A DNA stretch of 64,000 nt from Temnothorax longispinosus (taxonomy: Eukaryota; Arthropoda; Insecta; Hymenoptera; Formicidae). The stretch spans positions 19,551,406 to 19,615,405 of the forward strand of contig NC_092361.1 in the NCBI RefSeq assembly GCF_030848805.1, given 5' to 3'. Shown here piece after piece: positions 41,151 through 55,299 of this stretch. Below the pieces are notes generated by a model. That model was not told the origin of the DNA, did not search any database, and was given only the letters and a program-made list of their open reading frames with translations. Both the position numbers and the translations under genes were made by a program. Each line of letters opens with the position of its first letter. Position 1 is the first letter of the stretch.

Positions 41151-41730
41151 CCGGTCGGCGGCATTACGGAAGGCGACAGAGAGGAAACGGGCAAACAAAC
41201 AAAGAAAGAGAGTAAGAGAAGAGAGTGCCTTATACCAGGCGCCTTTATAATCTCCCACAGGGTGGCGGAGAAAAAAAGTGGAAAGGAGAGAGCAAGGGGA
41301 CGAGGGGACGAGTGTACGCGGATCAGCCGTTTATGACTACCGGCGTTGTTATATATATATACTTTTTTAGAAGAAGGGAGTTGAGAGAAAGAGAAAGAGA
41401 TAGAGAGGGGAGAGTGGCGGAGAGGAATGGCGGAAGAGAGAAGAACGGGAGACGCCCGCGATATTTCAAATTTTCTCATTACACCTCGAGGTGCGAATGA
41501 TCTCCCTCTCGCTCACCCCTCTCACCCTCTCTTGATCTCTCCCGCTTTCTCTCCGTCTCTCCCCCTTTCGTCCCGTTTCATCTCTCTCGCTCCATCCTTC
41601 CTCCCGTTTGTTCTATCTAACGCAAATCCTCCGCGCCACCGATACAACGTGGCGTCATTCCACCCCCAATCACCTCCCCACAGTCCCCCTCTTCAATCTC
41701 ACACCAACCAGCCATCAGAGTGAACCCCTC
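41150..41730. other. Purine block followed by pyrimidine block
   Basis: 41150-41460 is purine-rich and 41500-41730 strongly pyrimidine-rich. Several overlapping frames of 68-159 codons on both strands reflect the skew. Confidence 0.7.
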
Positions 41731-44359
41731 TTGTATTTATTATTAAGATATCGATCGGCTCTAAGCCCCGGTACATGCTGCAATATGCGGTTGGGGACGC
41801 GGGAGACATACACGAGAAGTCGCCAAAGAGAAAGCCAAGGAGCTTCTCTTGCGAATGCCTCTTCCTCTCTTTCTGTCAGACATCATTCTCATTGATTATC
41901 GTGCATCTTCGTGTTCGAGCTTCAGAAACGAAGAGCGAATGTGTGATCGCTATCATTGATCGCGTTGCCACGCTTACCCGTTGCATTTGGCTTTAAATGA
42001 AAGATAACACGTAAGGTGACGATATTTCACGTTTCACGATTAATATTCCCACATGATTCGAGTTAATGGAATAAATCTGACATTTGCGTACACATCGCAA
42101 TATGTAATAACGTGAACAAGTATCTCTCGAGGATCAAAACACGCGATAACGAGGTATTAAATGACGCGACCATAAATCTAGACAAAAATTACATTAAACA
42201 TTATCTGACAATATGTCGACATATACATATCTATACATACATAGATTTCATTCGCAAACGAGGAAAGATAGGCAGCATTCGTCTACATTGGGCTCGTTAA
42301 ATCGTAGGACAATAAACGTGGCCGCGTATGTCCTAAGAGAGACATTTCTCTAAAGGGTCGTCGACCGTTTGTCGTGTTCTTTACTCTGAGCACACGCATA
42401 TGCGCGGGCCCTTAATAGCTAAGGACGATCCTCCATGTGGCATAGGGAGCAGGTTCCCACGTGCACCGACGACTTCTGACAACGATGCAATACGTTACGC
42501 GGAGGCAAGCGAGAGAGGGAGGAAGGGAGAAGAGGCAGAACGAACTTCTCCCGGGGGCAAATAGACTGTCTTTCGATATGGACGCATCAGGACGGCAATA
42601 TTTAAGAAATGTCAATACGTCGTTCAGCCGGGGGTGTCGGCTGAAAGAGTATTTCGAACGGAAGTCGGGAACGGATAATATACCGGCGGCTGCAATGTGC
42701 GCGGGCGGAAACTAGCCTCAAGGCATTGGTTAAAAAATAAAGAAACGCCTTTGATGTTCCCCGTTGTCCTAATGAAAAATTAAAGCCCTTTCTTAAACAT
42801 CATTAGACACGAGCACTCTTTCAAGTTCCTAGCCCTTCCCCTTACCCTCGGTCTTTCTTCCCTTCCACTTCACGACGTGCCCGGAGCGTCCAATCACGGC
42901 CGCTTGTTTTGAATCTGCGTTGACGTCGCCGATGCCTCGAATCAGTAGGGAGCTCGGCAACTTCCGAAAATACACCAATATCCACATAATAATCTTTATG
43001 CCTCGAGCCGAGATCGATAACGTCATTATATCCGCTACAATCTACATCCACATTGCTAATGCATTTACAGTTGCTATTGAATTCTAATTCAATGTATCTG
43101 CATAGTGCCATTATGTAGCATTATGCATTGCAGAGATATGAGTCATGTATCTCTGAAGTAACATAAGTCAAGTTCCGAAACAGATTCTATATCAACTCTA
43201 ACTTTTGTTCAAATAAGACGCAGACATAAATCGGTCTAATAATTTTTTGTAGAGAACAAGAGGCAGAGAGAAAGAATAATTATTGCAATAATATTTTAAA
43301 TTCTAATTCTTCCGAAATAAATGCTTCATACGAAAAAGCGATGGAATATCAAAAATAAAAATTCAATCGTTACAATTATTAGTCCTCAACGAAATTTGCC
43401 TCGCGTGTTTCCCTTCTCGATTAACGCTTAGAAAAACTTCTTTACCCTCGGCAATGGAACGACGGAATTTCCTGTACTAGATTCAATTTAACGAGCAATG
43501 TAAACGTCCGGGTGTAATATAGTATCCGAACACGCTTCCCCGTGTGTCTCCGTCTGCAACGTTACAGCGGAGTTATATCGGTGTCTTTTCGGAATGCATA
43601 AGTACGGCAGCGGCGACGAAACAGGACCGGATATCTTCTCACGCGCACTGCACTAATAAATCATGATGGCAGCGGAAAAAAGATTGGTGATCATCTGCCA
43701 AGGAAAGGCGCGGCAGAAAACATGAAGCGATTCACGAGGGGGATCTTTCTTTTCAGCGACGTTCTCGAGTCGCGTCGCGTCGGCGTTGATTTCCTCTGTC
43801 AACGCAAGAAGAACAAAAAGCGCGGTCCGGGTGACGTTTCCCTTTTATCGGTTGCCGAACCAGACTTAGTTTCAAAAAGCAAAAAATTTCGTCTCGCTCT
43901 CGTTAATATTACTAATTGTTCAGGCAGTACAAATAAGTTAGAATGGCACGATAATTATATATTAACGATTTCTAATGAGATTTTCAGGTAATTTCACCAA
44001 CCAAAAAAATTATAAAATTTATATTTTTTGGAAAAACGCGATCATGAAACATGAGGACGATATAATAATAACAAATGTTGCATATATGATTTGCAAAGAT
44101 TGTTTTAGTTCTTTATGTATCATTTTCGCCAACTTGTATTATCCGACGAAGATCCACCGTCAGAAAATCGTCCGCAAGGGAAGGGGGTTGATGCGTCCAC
44201 ATATATGCGAGGAGAATGCAGACGGTAGCCGGGACAGACGCCATAAATATCGGGGCGTTCTTATATTTTCATCACAGCCATCATTAAAATTTATGTTATG
44301 ATCAGAAGTGCACGTATATATCAGAGGACGTGTACCGCCACGGCGGCGTCGGTCGCTGC

Positions 44360-44790
44360 GAAAAAGAGGGAGAGATACGGCAGAAGAAGGGGGTGGGTGA
44401 GCAAGCCTGAAAGAGGGGTAGGTGGTAATATTGTAATCTATGTGTGGAAGAACGCGGGAAGAGAAACAGAGGAGAGATGAAAAAGTAGCTTGAATGGCAG
44501 GCACCCCGTTGTAAGGGGTAGTTTTCGGCCGGGGCGGCACGCCGCCGTGGCAGGCGGGGGACTTTGGGCACGGGAGCGAACGCGGAGAAAAGAGGAGTGA
44601 GAAGGGTGCCGAACGGAAACAATGACGTCTATACCAAATCCCTGTTTTTCTTTTTTTCCACCCGCACCTCCTCACCTCCCATGACCTTCTCTCTCACTCC
44701 CGCTTTCCCGCTCTCCCTCTCGCGCGCGCAGGCTCGCGCTTCTTTTTATTTCACCTCCCTGTCTCTCCACCCGCAGGGTGCCATTAGACC
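44360..44790. other. Purine block followed by pyrimidine block
   Basis: 44360-44610 is purine-rich and 44640-44790 pyrimidine-rich, with a sharp switch at about 44630. The 171- and 106-codon minus frames across it lack any domain. Confidence 0.7.
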
Positions 44791-44896
44791 CCCACGGCGG
44801 CCCCATAAAAATATAGCCCGTATTGTGCTCGCTCAGGTACCAATCCTCGTGCACTAAAAGTAACCTACTGTCTCCCGCTCGCGAAATGTATATCTG

Positions 44897-44922
44897 CACA
44901 CACACACACACACACACACACA
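44897..44922. repeat. (CA)13 microsatellite
   Basis: Perfect CA run of 26 bases, followed by an imperfect CAAA tract. The minus-strand frame across it reads alternating Val/Cys and is not a real protein. Confidence 0.97.
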
Positions 44923-44999
44923 TACGCACACAAACAAACAAACATATATACATGCATGCTATTCGCACACATTTACTCGTGCGTCATGTTACTAGGCAT

Positions 45000-47900
45000 C
45001 GGCGACTTCGATACAGATCGGAGACGTGAACTGCGACTTTGCTTTAGTCAGCTTTTTAATTACACGTAATCGGTCTGTCGAACACGCGACCAACTACACT
45101 GCCATATTTGCAATAATATTTTATGCGTATTTTTTATTCATCAACAGCTTAGCAGTATCGCTTGCGCGTGAGTAGAACGATGCCGACAATACACGTGCAA
45201 AATTACCAGCATTGGCAATTGTATACGTTATAATAACCCGTGGAATCTATAAATATGCCCATTTGCAATGATAACGAGTGCATGCCCGATGATAATATTC
45301 GAATATCATTTTGGTAGTCATTCGTGCGATTTAAACAACGCGCGATTAAAAGGGTAAGACGTTTTGAATATAGAGAAAATAAAATTAAATACTCTATACA
45401 TTTTTTTTGCAAAACAAATTCTCGTAAATTTACGATTTATATACATATGGAGTTATTTGGTAATTTATCGAACGAGAAATAGATTCCGCGACTCGAGAGA
45501 ATCGTGATAACGCGGAATCTCAAAGAGCAACATAGTTCCCCTCGCGATCGAACAAAAACAAGAAAAAAAGAGTGCAAAAGCAAGAGTACAAAAAGCAGCA
45601 TGAGCATCTGAACAACCGGCAACCGTGATCAGTCGGCTCAGGACAGATCACAAAGATGATTCGCTTTTGGCGGAGGGCCATTGTCGTCCGTTGGACCGAG
45701 CAGAATCGAAATGGCAAACGGTAACTCGATTGCTCGGCCTGCACACGGATTGCGAATTATTTCTCCTGTGGTGGCGTGCTCATTCCGCGGCCAAACAATC
45801 GTGATCGATTCATGCAAATTTCAACAATCGTCCCCCCTCCTCTCCGCGCTTTCTCTCTGTCTCTCTTTCCCTTTCCCTTTTCCATCCACCCTTGCCCCCG
45901 CGGTCCTGTATTCACCATCCCTTTACTGATTTCGCCGCGCCGTATATCGAGTCCTCCATTGTTCGGAGCGAAATTCGTTTCTGTACGGCACGAGCCTCGA
46001 GTGTTTTCCTGACTACACGTGCGGTCGATCGGCTAACCCGCTAACTTCTCTTCTTTCGCAAAAAAAAGCACCGCGCACAATCGCGAGCGAAGCTCGAATC
46101 AGAGTTAACGCGCGAGAAATGATGTCGGAGATGATTAAGTGGCAGCAGGTATTTTAATTTCTCCGAAGTATTATTAATGTTTTCGAAAACTGCTCTGACA
46201 TTCTCTTTCATGCACGATAAAATGGCGTTGCTACATAAATCATAATACCTCTAGTATTAATATCTGTAATTATTATGTGATGAACTGTAGTATGAACGTA
46301 ACATTATCGATTATTAAGATAGTATTATGCTCTTGTCTGCCTATAGCTGAGTTCCCCAATTAAGCGTGTTTAGAGTCTAACAACGTCATGTATCGATGTC
46401 TATAATTGAGCTCCTCGCTCAATCTCGGAATTAAAACGCAAAGAGTAATCACGCCGTCACTGCGTAATCAAACTTTATAATACCCCAGGAGAAATAAAGA
46501 AAAATAAATCGAGTCTTAACAGGTTAATAAACGTCTTCTCTCCCTGCCAACCTCCCTCTCATCTCGTCCGCTCGTTACCTATCTGAACTTCGTTCCTCTC
46601 CCCTCTAACCCCTTCCGTCTCCGCACTTTTGACGCTTCAAATCCTTTGATTCTCATCTTTTCGGAAGGCTTGGAAACGTCGATGCGCCTCCTGCATGAAA
46701 AGGGGTTCCTCCCAGGACGTCCCCTGATTGGGACGATAAAAGAGGCCCCCAGCTAAGCGTGGAAAGGGTAAAGAGAGAGGGAGGTAAAACACTAATTAGT
46801 TATCAAAGGGCGAGGAAGGGTTTGGTGACAAAATAGTAGATCCTGAAACGAGGAGCCCGTGCACCCTTCTTCCACCACCTAACCCGCCCACGTCCCTCTC
46901 AACCCCCCCGCTCGTCTAGCGGATATACTACCACCGTCACCATCACCATAACCCCAACCTTCGCTCTATCAAACCCTCTCCCCTGCTACCCCGCGCTTCC
47001 ACTAGCACCCATCCAACACCTCCACACCCCTTCCGCACCGCTCGCAAGCATCCTTTCACCCCCTTCTCTCTATCGTGCTCTGTCTTTGGATGGCATCCCC
47101 CACGGTGTCTTAATACTCTCGGGAGGACGGCCCTGTATTGATTTTCGAATCATTAATTCTACGTCTAATCAGAACTTGCGCCAGATATACATACGCGTGT
47201 CTGTGTGTTATACATATATATATATATACACATATAAATGTATATACATTGAGGAAAGGACGACGGCTGAGAGTGCCTGCGATACTGGCGGATGGAAGCC
47301 GCGCTTGCTCTTGACTGGTACGTCAAACTCCGAGCGCACGAGTGCATGCCGATATACGCTGACAGATTTTGTGCCGACGAGTACAGGTGATTCATAAATA
47401 GGAAGGCGATGGTGCGCGCCTCCATCCCCGATTCAGGAGAGTCGACGAGCGAATCGAGAAGTCGCGCTGATACGTACGTCTTGGCGACGTCGACGAATGC
47501 GTCAATATTGCGTCGAATGTGTGATTCGAGATATGAGGCGACACAAAATATATAGCTGTCTCAGAGTTACCAAATCAAATGTGTAAACAGAAATTTTGCT
47601 TCCACATTTGATGAATCGTCACGTGAAATTGTCGTGATAAGGCACAGCGCTTCCTTGTATTATTTATTTTAATCTATTTTGATGTTACACATTTTGATGA
47701 CGAGATATATCGCAAATTTAGAAGCGTCGTTGACCCATAACCGAAATTCAATTCCCGGAGCAGAGCGGCGTCTATCTGGCCAGGTGTTTGTCAATCCGAC
47801 GAGCGTGACTGAAACGTCGTACAGAAATACCTGATTGGAAATTCATTCCCGGTCTTCCTCGGACGAGGAATCCCTTTTCGTATTCGTGAAAGATAAATCA

Positions 47901-50900
47901 CGTTACAGTAGCAATCGTAGCGATTGTATATAAGAACACAACTTACTGTAATATAATGATATCCCAAGAATTTTTCTGTTTTTTTTTTTTTCAGATAATT
48001 GCTTTATGTTCCTGAATAATATGATTCGTTTCGCACGGACGTTACGAAAATACTCTCTAAAATGTTGAGCGTTCGATTTGTATTCTTTAGGAGGCGTTTG
48101 TGCCGAAGATCAAAGCTACGTCGAATTCGTGGATTCGGCTAGAAATGAAAGATGAGCTGCCTCGTGACTCATCGACCGTCGACGATTCTTGATTCGAGAA
48201 CTCCGAGCACCGCGGCGTTACTTAGTCAGTGCTCGATTTCTTCTCGATGGCGCGCCGCGTAATTTCGCAGTATCGTGAAATCTATCGAGAGACCGATTCT
48301 CGGAACGAATCATATATAACGTCGCAAATAGGCCTAATTATAGCGATGACTAACGCTGACAAGCGAGTCGAGACGTATGTGCTGATCGGCGGGAGGATTC
48401 GGCCGCGGCGATTCGAATTGTCTCGCAATTAGCTAGAATTCCGGTAGCCGATAATAAAAAGTAATTGCTGACTCGCCGTCTTTGAAGCTCGTAAAACAGT
48501 TCGCGCTGCTTCGATAGAGTCGGATTAATTGCGCTGCAAGCTTTTTATTATCGGCGAATTAATTATATTGATTTATTAGTAGAGGCAATTACGTGCGCAT
48601 GAATTGATGGGACAAGAACCGGTGTATCGCGCCTTGAAAGTGCATAAATAATTTAACCGCATTACCGTGGTTTAAACGATCGGATTTCCGCGCATAGATA
48701 ACATATGTAACGAAACGGATCAAATTTCGTGCAAATGCAACGTGGACAGAAGTCGATGGAAATATTTCAATAAGATCGTTAGAGACTTTATTATAAACAT
48801 TGCACTGTCCCGATCGGGCTGTTTTATCTCGCGAAAGAGACAACGGCTCGAAAGCGAATTAATTCGATCGCCACGCCGCGGCCGGCATCTATAACGCCGA
48901 CTCACCATAACAGATCACATTAAAATTCATTCGTACGGATAATACTAATTAACCGGAGAGATCGGGAACTCCCCATAGGAGTTTCCGCGACGATTACCTA
49001 CCCGGCCGCGTAAGAACGGGCGTTACGCGCCTAACAGTGGAAAATTGCCAATTTTCCCGATAATGAAAACTCCCGTCGTCGTGGTTAATTCAATTCCCTT
49101 AATTTCTCCGCATTGAATTCTCCCGAAGAGCTTAGAGCAGCGCCGCGGCGAAGATTACGATTGGAAATGTTACGATTGAAATCACTCGGCCCGCCGGGCG
49201 CCTTGCTAAAGGAAATTTCGTTCATTCGCTCGTCATTACGCGCGCCGGATAAATTACAAGGCGATTGCCCGGGCCGCGATGTCGCGAAATCGCTAGTTAT
49301 AGCGGCATATAATTTCCCAATTCAATCTTACGTTACCGAGCCTCAGCTACAGCTACATTGCGTAGCGAATCATTTCTCCCATTATGTATTGTGTTTGCGA
49401 TAAAATTACGCGGTAAAATTATACGAGCAGACACACCAATGAATAAGATTATGCGAATTTGGATATTTGGCCATCACATTCATCAGAAGCTAATCTTCCT
49501 CGTAAACTATTTTTGCCCCGTCAGCAATTTGATATTTTTCTCTCATTTGTACAAGAATAATTTTCCTTTGATTCACTGTTAACTATGTTCGATGACTCGT
49601 TCGTGGAATTGATTTATTACCGGCCAAGATAAAGCTGTCGCCGAATGATATTGACGTAAGACAAGTTCTCTTTTTTTTTTTCATTAGACGCAAACGCGAA
49701 CTAAAGATGACAGGGCACGATTTATGACCGTTTCGATAACGGAACGTCGTCATTGCTGAGATACGCAAAATACAATATCTATTCTCGATCATATACATTT
49801 TGCTGATTTCGTCTTACATAGCTAATATCGGTGTGACGCTTTTGCGTCTTAAATCAGTACCGAGTTGCATCACGTCTCAAAGTGTATTTCATTTCGCTGG
49901 CATTATGAAAACACCGAGAAGAAATTTTTCAGATTTCTTATCACCTAAACGAAATATTAAGCTGAACTAATGTATCGATCGTCGACATGCGTATAATGGA
50001 CGACAACGAAGAGACGAGCGATATCCGAATATATATAAATAAGCTATAGTATATCACTTCTAAAAGACGTACCAATTAGAACGAAATTTCTTGCAATCGA
50101 CGAATGAAGCCGTCACCCCGTCGTTCTTATTCACATACTTATAACAAAAGTTCATAAATAACTTTTACATGTCTGCTCTACTGAACTATTCAAGTACGTT
50201 AACATCGTGAAACTATCGCGAACAAAGAACCATTAATTTTGCATGAACTATATATCCACCCGAATCAATTAATCAGATAATCGGGCTGCTTAGTATTTAA
50301 TATTGTTCACGTGCTCGACACACGATTTTATATAGGTACTTACACATATACGCATTTATGAGTTTATTTAATTAAATAGTACTAGAGCTAAAAAAATATA
50401 TTTTTTAATCTAGCGAGAATATTATGTATACCGTCTTTAAACACAAGAGCGATATCCTGGGAATTCCCAGGAAATAAGTGTGAAGAGAGATCGACATCGC
50501 ACACGTGTCAAACAAATATCGCACGTACACCTGCAAGCGTGTAATCGAAAGCATTGAACTCGCATACGACACGCAATCGATGCGGTATTAGGGACAGGGG
50601 GTGGTCTGTCGAGAGAAGCGAGGGTGCGTTGGTGTAGAAGGACGTGCGGAGGTCTTCTATCGATTTTATCCATGTTTTAAATTATTACCCGTTCATTGTG
50701 GACGCCATGTATGGGCGAAGGGACAGCGTATCGGTGAATGAAAAGGGTTAAGAGGGTAGCGAACACAGTTCGCCGCGGTTTTTTGTTTCAACGCTTGTGG
50801 ATATCTAGATGGACGAGAAGAAGGGAAGGAACACGAGAGAAAAGGGTCGTAGGTAGCAACAAACGGCAAAGGGTTACCGGGAAACGATCTTGTTCTCGGT

Positions 50901-52680
50901 AATCAGCCTGTCTCTTGAGAGAGACAGTTTTTTTCCCAGACAGACTTTTCCACCACAGTTACGCGTCGCGACGCGACGTATCGAATGCGTGACTGCGTCG
51001 AGATAAAAATACTCTCGACGAAGAGCTTCGCCCTCCATTAGAACTCGCTGTAGCGTGGAATATCTTTGATTTCATTTTTCTGTTAATCTGTCTCCGGTAA
51101 CCGGAAATAATACACGTAAATACTTGAAGAAATGTTTGCGATGAAAATAAGGTCTCGCGATCGGAGAAAGAGCATCGAATACGTAAAGTCTCGAAATGGC
51201 GCGGCGCGCGCCGCGGCTTTCCATTTAATCGCGCTCGTTCGCGACAATCATCGAAGATAATTGCTGACGAACTTTCACGGAACTCGCTACTCACATTCGT
51301 TGCCCTGGTCTACAGCTAGATCGCTGCGACGTTACGAAATTTAAAACGATCGCAATCTAATAAAAAAGAGGAGAATAAAAACAAAAACAAATAGAAAGGA
51401 TCGATGAAATGGTACGCTATCGTAATTTCCAAGCAACGATCAAGTCATAACAGGCTTCGAAGGCTGTTTATCGAGCGACTCCTGAGACACGGCGCGACTT
51501 GGATTTTCACATCACGAAAGAAACGCGCGGCTGGGTGATAAAAGCACGTAGATATAGATACGTCTATAAAGCTATAAGGAGAGAGGACGGACAGAAAAGG
51601 AAGTACGGAGCTGAAAATCGTTTCTACCATCGGGATTTCAAAGCTGTGGACGCCGCTGACGAGGAGGGTGGTAATAGGGCTGAAGAGCGAAACTCTGGGG
51701 TTCGAATCAAAGGATTGCCAAGCTGTACGGCTAAGCAAAAGAAGGAAGGAGATGAGAGAAGGAAAGCAATGGCAGGGAACTCGATTAATTATCTTTATCA
51801 ATCATTAAAAACCTATTTCTTGAAAAATCATTTCCTTTCTCTCGCCCCTCTCTTTCACTCTCCTCTCACATTCATATCGCAGTTATGATTTTACCATTTA
51901 TACTGCGATGTCGTGTAATCGTAACATATGTAAAAGTAAGAATGCTGCCGGATATAGGCGAATAAAATTGTTAAATGTTATTTGAGTGAGAGTTAATTAC
52001 ACCGGGCGTTCTCGCGCGATCGGTACGCGGAATGGAATTATTGCAATTCACAGCTGCGTTTCATTTTTCCGATTGACAAGTGGTAAAAAGGGCGAATATC
52101 CGAAAGGACGAACGGTAGATACTTGTCATTCTGGGCATTTACTATTTTTTTGCGTGTACGATTTGTTTTACCTCCCGTGCTGCTCATATCCTATTAGATA
52201 TGGAAATACACTTAATCCGATATTTCCACCGGAATATTTCAACAACTTCGCAATATTTCTAACAAGTGCTAACAACCGAAAATGAATTTTTTTATTAACT
52301 ATTCTTTAAAGAGTGTTAATTTTGTTACTTTATAATTTTATAATATTTAATTTCCAATTTTTGTAGAGTTTTCAAACCGCCTGATTTTCATCACAGTTAG
52401 CTTCTGTTTTTCCATATATAAATAATAGTTCCTACAAGAGTATTCATCTCTGAATTTTAATTATTGCCGAATTTCGCCCGTTCAATCTTCATACGACATG
52501 ATACGAATCGTCCAAAGGCAAACGCGATATATTCCGGATCATCGTGGAAGAGGAATGCAGATCTTTGCCCGCGCAATACCTCAGTCCATCGAGTGCATAC
52601 ACTGCGTAGGCACCCTGCATTCAACGGAGGCGTCATAAAACTATCTGTCGATCTCTACTGCTGATCGCAGTTTTGAATCG
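45000..52680. other. Non-coding stretch
   Basis: Includes purine-then-pyrimidine pairs at about 45545-45925 and 51560-51872, and a pyrimidine-purine-pyrimidine series at 46530-47090. The 111-codon minus frame at 50959-51294 is CpG-rich with no domain. Confidence 0.6.
47214..47228. repeat. (AT)n microsatellite
   Basis: Short perfect AT run between CpG-containing flanks. Confidence 0.9.
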
Positions 52681-52689
52681 GGAAAAAAA

Positions 52690-53220
52690 CCCGGCGCGGA
52701 AGAGGAAAGTCAAAAGGGAGAGATTTAGCTGGAAGTAAAGGGAGGTCGGGGGGGATGGTGCACCACCCTAGAGCGAGACAGAGAGAACGGCGGATGATCT
52801 GATGGCAAGGTAGAAGGGGAAGAAGGGGTTGGAAATTCGAATTGCAACGCGATATTCTATACGGGCAAAGTTACGTACGGGGCGAAGAGAAACTTGCCAT
52901 TTTCGTTGTGGGGGGAGTGGGGTAGCCAGAGAGGGTTGAAAATAAGCGATAATGCGCCGGCTTTACTTAGCTAATTAGCGCCTCTCTCTCCCCCCTTCTC
53001 TCTCCCTCTCTCTCTCCATCGCTCTCGCGTACTCCGCTTTGCCGTGCCAAGTGAGTTCTATGTCTGTTCATCCTGCATCCAGCTGGAGTCGATCCTTCAC
53101 TCTTTCCCTTCTCTCCTGCTGCCTCAGCTCTCCCTTCTACCCTTAGCAGCCCGTTTTTCCTCCGTTCCACGCCGCTCCTGCCATCCTTCCTTTGGGCAAC
53201 CCCCTCTTTCACCGTGCCCG
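52690..53220. other. Purine block followed by pyrimidine block
   Basis: 52690-52965 is purine-rich and 52980-53220 pyrimidine-rich. The 150-codon plus frame at 53044-53496 starts inside the pyrimidine part and is Ser/Leu/Pro low complexity. Confidence 0.7.
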
Positions 53221-55299
53221 ACGGCGGGTATTAATTCATTTAGATATTATTTTGCGAGGCAGGCATTAACATTCTCAATCAGATTAATTAAATTATTTTT
53301 CTCATCCGCAGTGCCTATCTCGGCGCTCGCGCTCACGCTGTCTTCTCGTCGTGTTGAATACACTGCTATGCGTGCACGTATGTGTATGTATGCGGTTACG
53401 TGCACGTGCGCGCATTATTTTCTGGCAATTGATTACAACGCTAAAAAAAAAGAACGATTTTCCAGACATTACGCAAGTAAGGATAATATTGTTTAAAAAC
53501 ATATCACCTGGAAAATGGTTAGAAAGGAAGCAGTAATCTGATTGCTGTAATATATGTATAAGATTTGACAGCAGCAGTTACAATACTGATCGGATTTTGT
53601 AACAATTTATAACGCAAAGACGTTCCAATGAAATTATCACAAAAATGAATTGAATACAATTAACAACTTAATTAATTCGATATTCTATTGCTTATGTATA
53701 TAATTTGTATTATTATATTTGTATTTAATTAATTGTATATACCGTCTTTGAGCTATTCTATAACTTATCGGCAAAGATACGCGAAATGATTCGTGAGCGT
53801 TTGAATCTTCAGAAGAATATTCTCCATCCTGATTATGTGAGAATTACCCCAGAGAAATATTCCAGCTGCGCCTGTATCACCGGGACTTCGTTTTAAGGTT
53901 TCATTATAATTCCAGCGGTAGATAGAATTAATCGTAATCACCTGAGCTCGTATGCGTGCGCCTGAAACGAGCGTGATACGCCGCTGAAAGTACACTGAAA
54001 ACGAATCCAAGTTAGCACGGAGAATAAGAGGAATGCAGGCGCGGGATGGCAGAATCCCGAGGTGGATCCCCGGCGCGGCGATGTACGAGGGTAGGAAAAT
54101 CCGTAGGGTGTGAGGGAGGTACGCGATGGACGCCAGGGGTGGCTTGCCCGACGAGAGCGGGAAAGAAGAAGGGGTTAATGCAAAGGTCCAGGATAATTAC
54201 CCACATGGCTGGCAATGCGTATTTCACTTTGATCAAGTCTGTGTTTTTCTTCGCTCGCCTATCAAACCTCTTCTCGAGCCAGTCCCACACCTCTCCACGG
54301 CCTCGCCCCGACTCACCCTTTCGTCTCCTTCCTTCTCTCTGCCCTTATATCATCGCGGAGCTTGATGGGTAGGTAACCCGCTTTTGTCTTTTACCGGAAC
54401 GTTTTAATTATTTTAAACTCGGACCCGCGAGCGTCTAATTTGTGACGAAGTGAGAAGACTTGCCTCGATGTATATGTATATTGTTGAAAACATCACCATG
54501 TTCACGACACGTGAAAAACAACCAAAAATTTGGACTAATACTGTACGATCGACTCGAGGATGTATTACCAACGAAATTCTTGTCACTCTTATATTTTGCG
54601 TTTGCGCATATAACGGGATTAAATTATTAATTAATATATTTATTTTATTATCATTATTTCCTCGTTCAATTGATATCCCCTTGTATACAATATATACCAT
54701 ATTTTGAACGATCGTTATGCATCATTCATAAGACTCTTAACGAATCAGATTGAGAGTTATAAGATGCCGATTAAGTAAAAATCTCGTTTATAGAATGAAT
54801 GGTGGAATCGCCAAAACGTGTCCTCCATCTCATCGAAAATACATTTTGCATCAAAATTAATTAAACTTTTTTCTTTCGCATCCGGTCGCGCGACGGATAC
54901 GCGATGAATACCTAATTTATTAAGTCGACGATGGAAGTCCGCTAATGATCTGCGGGATCCAATTATTAGACTCGTTATCATTACTATTATTAACGGAAGA
55001 TAAAGGAAAGCCAACGCCGTACTGGCGGTAGAAGTACTCGAAGAATATGGGGCCGCGGTAATTAATGCACCGCCATATAATAAATATCGAGTGCAGGTCC
55101 CATTTCGCGTCACGGCGTTCCATTAAATTGAATTCAGTATCGTCAGCTGGCGGTACTCAATACCAATATGCTTATCGCCTTTCCACCCACCCCGCTCTTA
55201 TTCCCTTGTGCTTGCCTCCTTTCCGCTGATTTTGCCGTGCCGCAGCCCCTCTTTCTAAGTATCCTTAAAGCTTAAAGCGACAAACAGGTCTGATACGGC

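Noticed and set aside
42842..43111. 89-codon minus frame with Cys and Asp (NSNCKCISNVDVDCSGYNDV)
   Set aside because: Unrecognised, overlapped by a second open frame, and the donor-like sequence at its end is weak.
44264..44290. catcacagccatcatt, similar to the miR-2/miR-13 family start
   Set aside because: Only about 12 bases agree and no complementary arm nearby would form a miRNA precursor.
44160..44675. 171-codon minus frame
   Set aside because: Translation of a purine block read from the other strand; Pro/Ser/Phe low complexity, no domain.
51700..51730. ggggttcgaatcaaa, similar to a tRNA B box
   Set aside because: No A box at the right distance and no acceptor-stem pairing, so it is not a tRNA gene.
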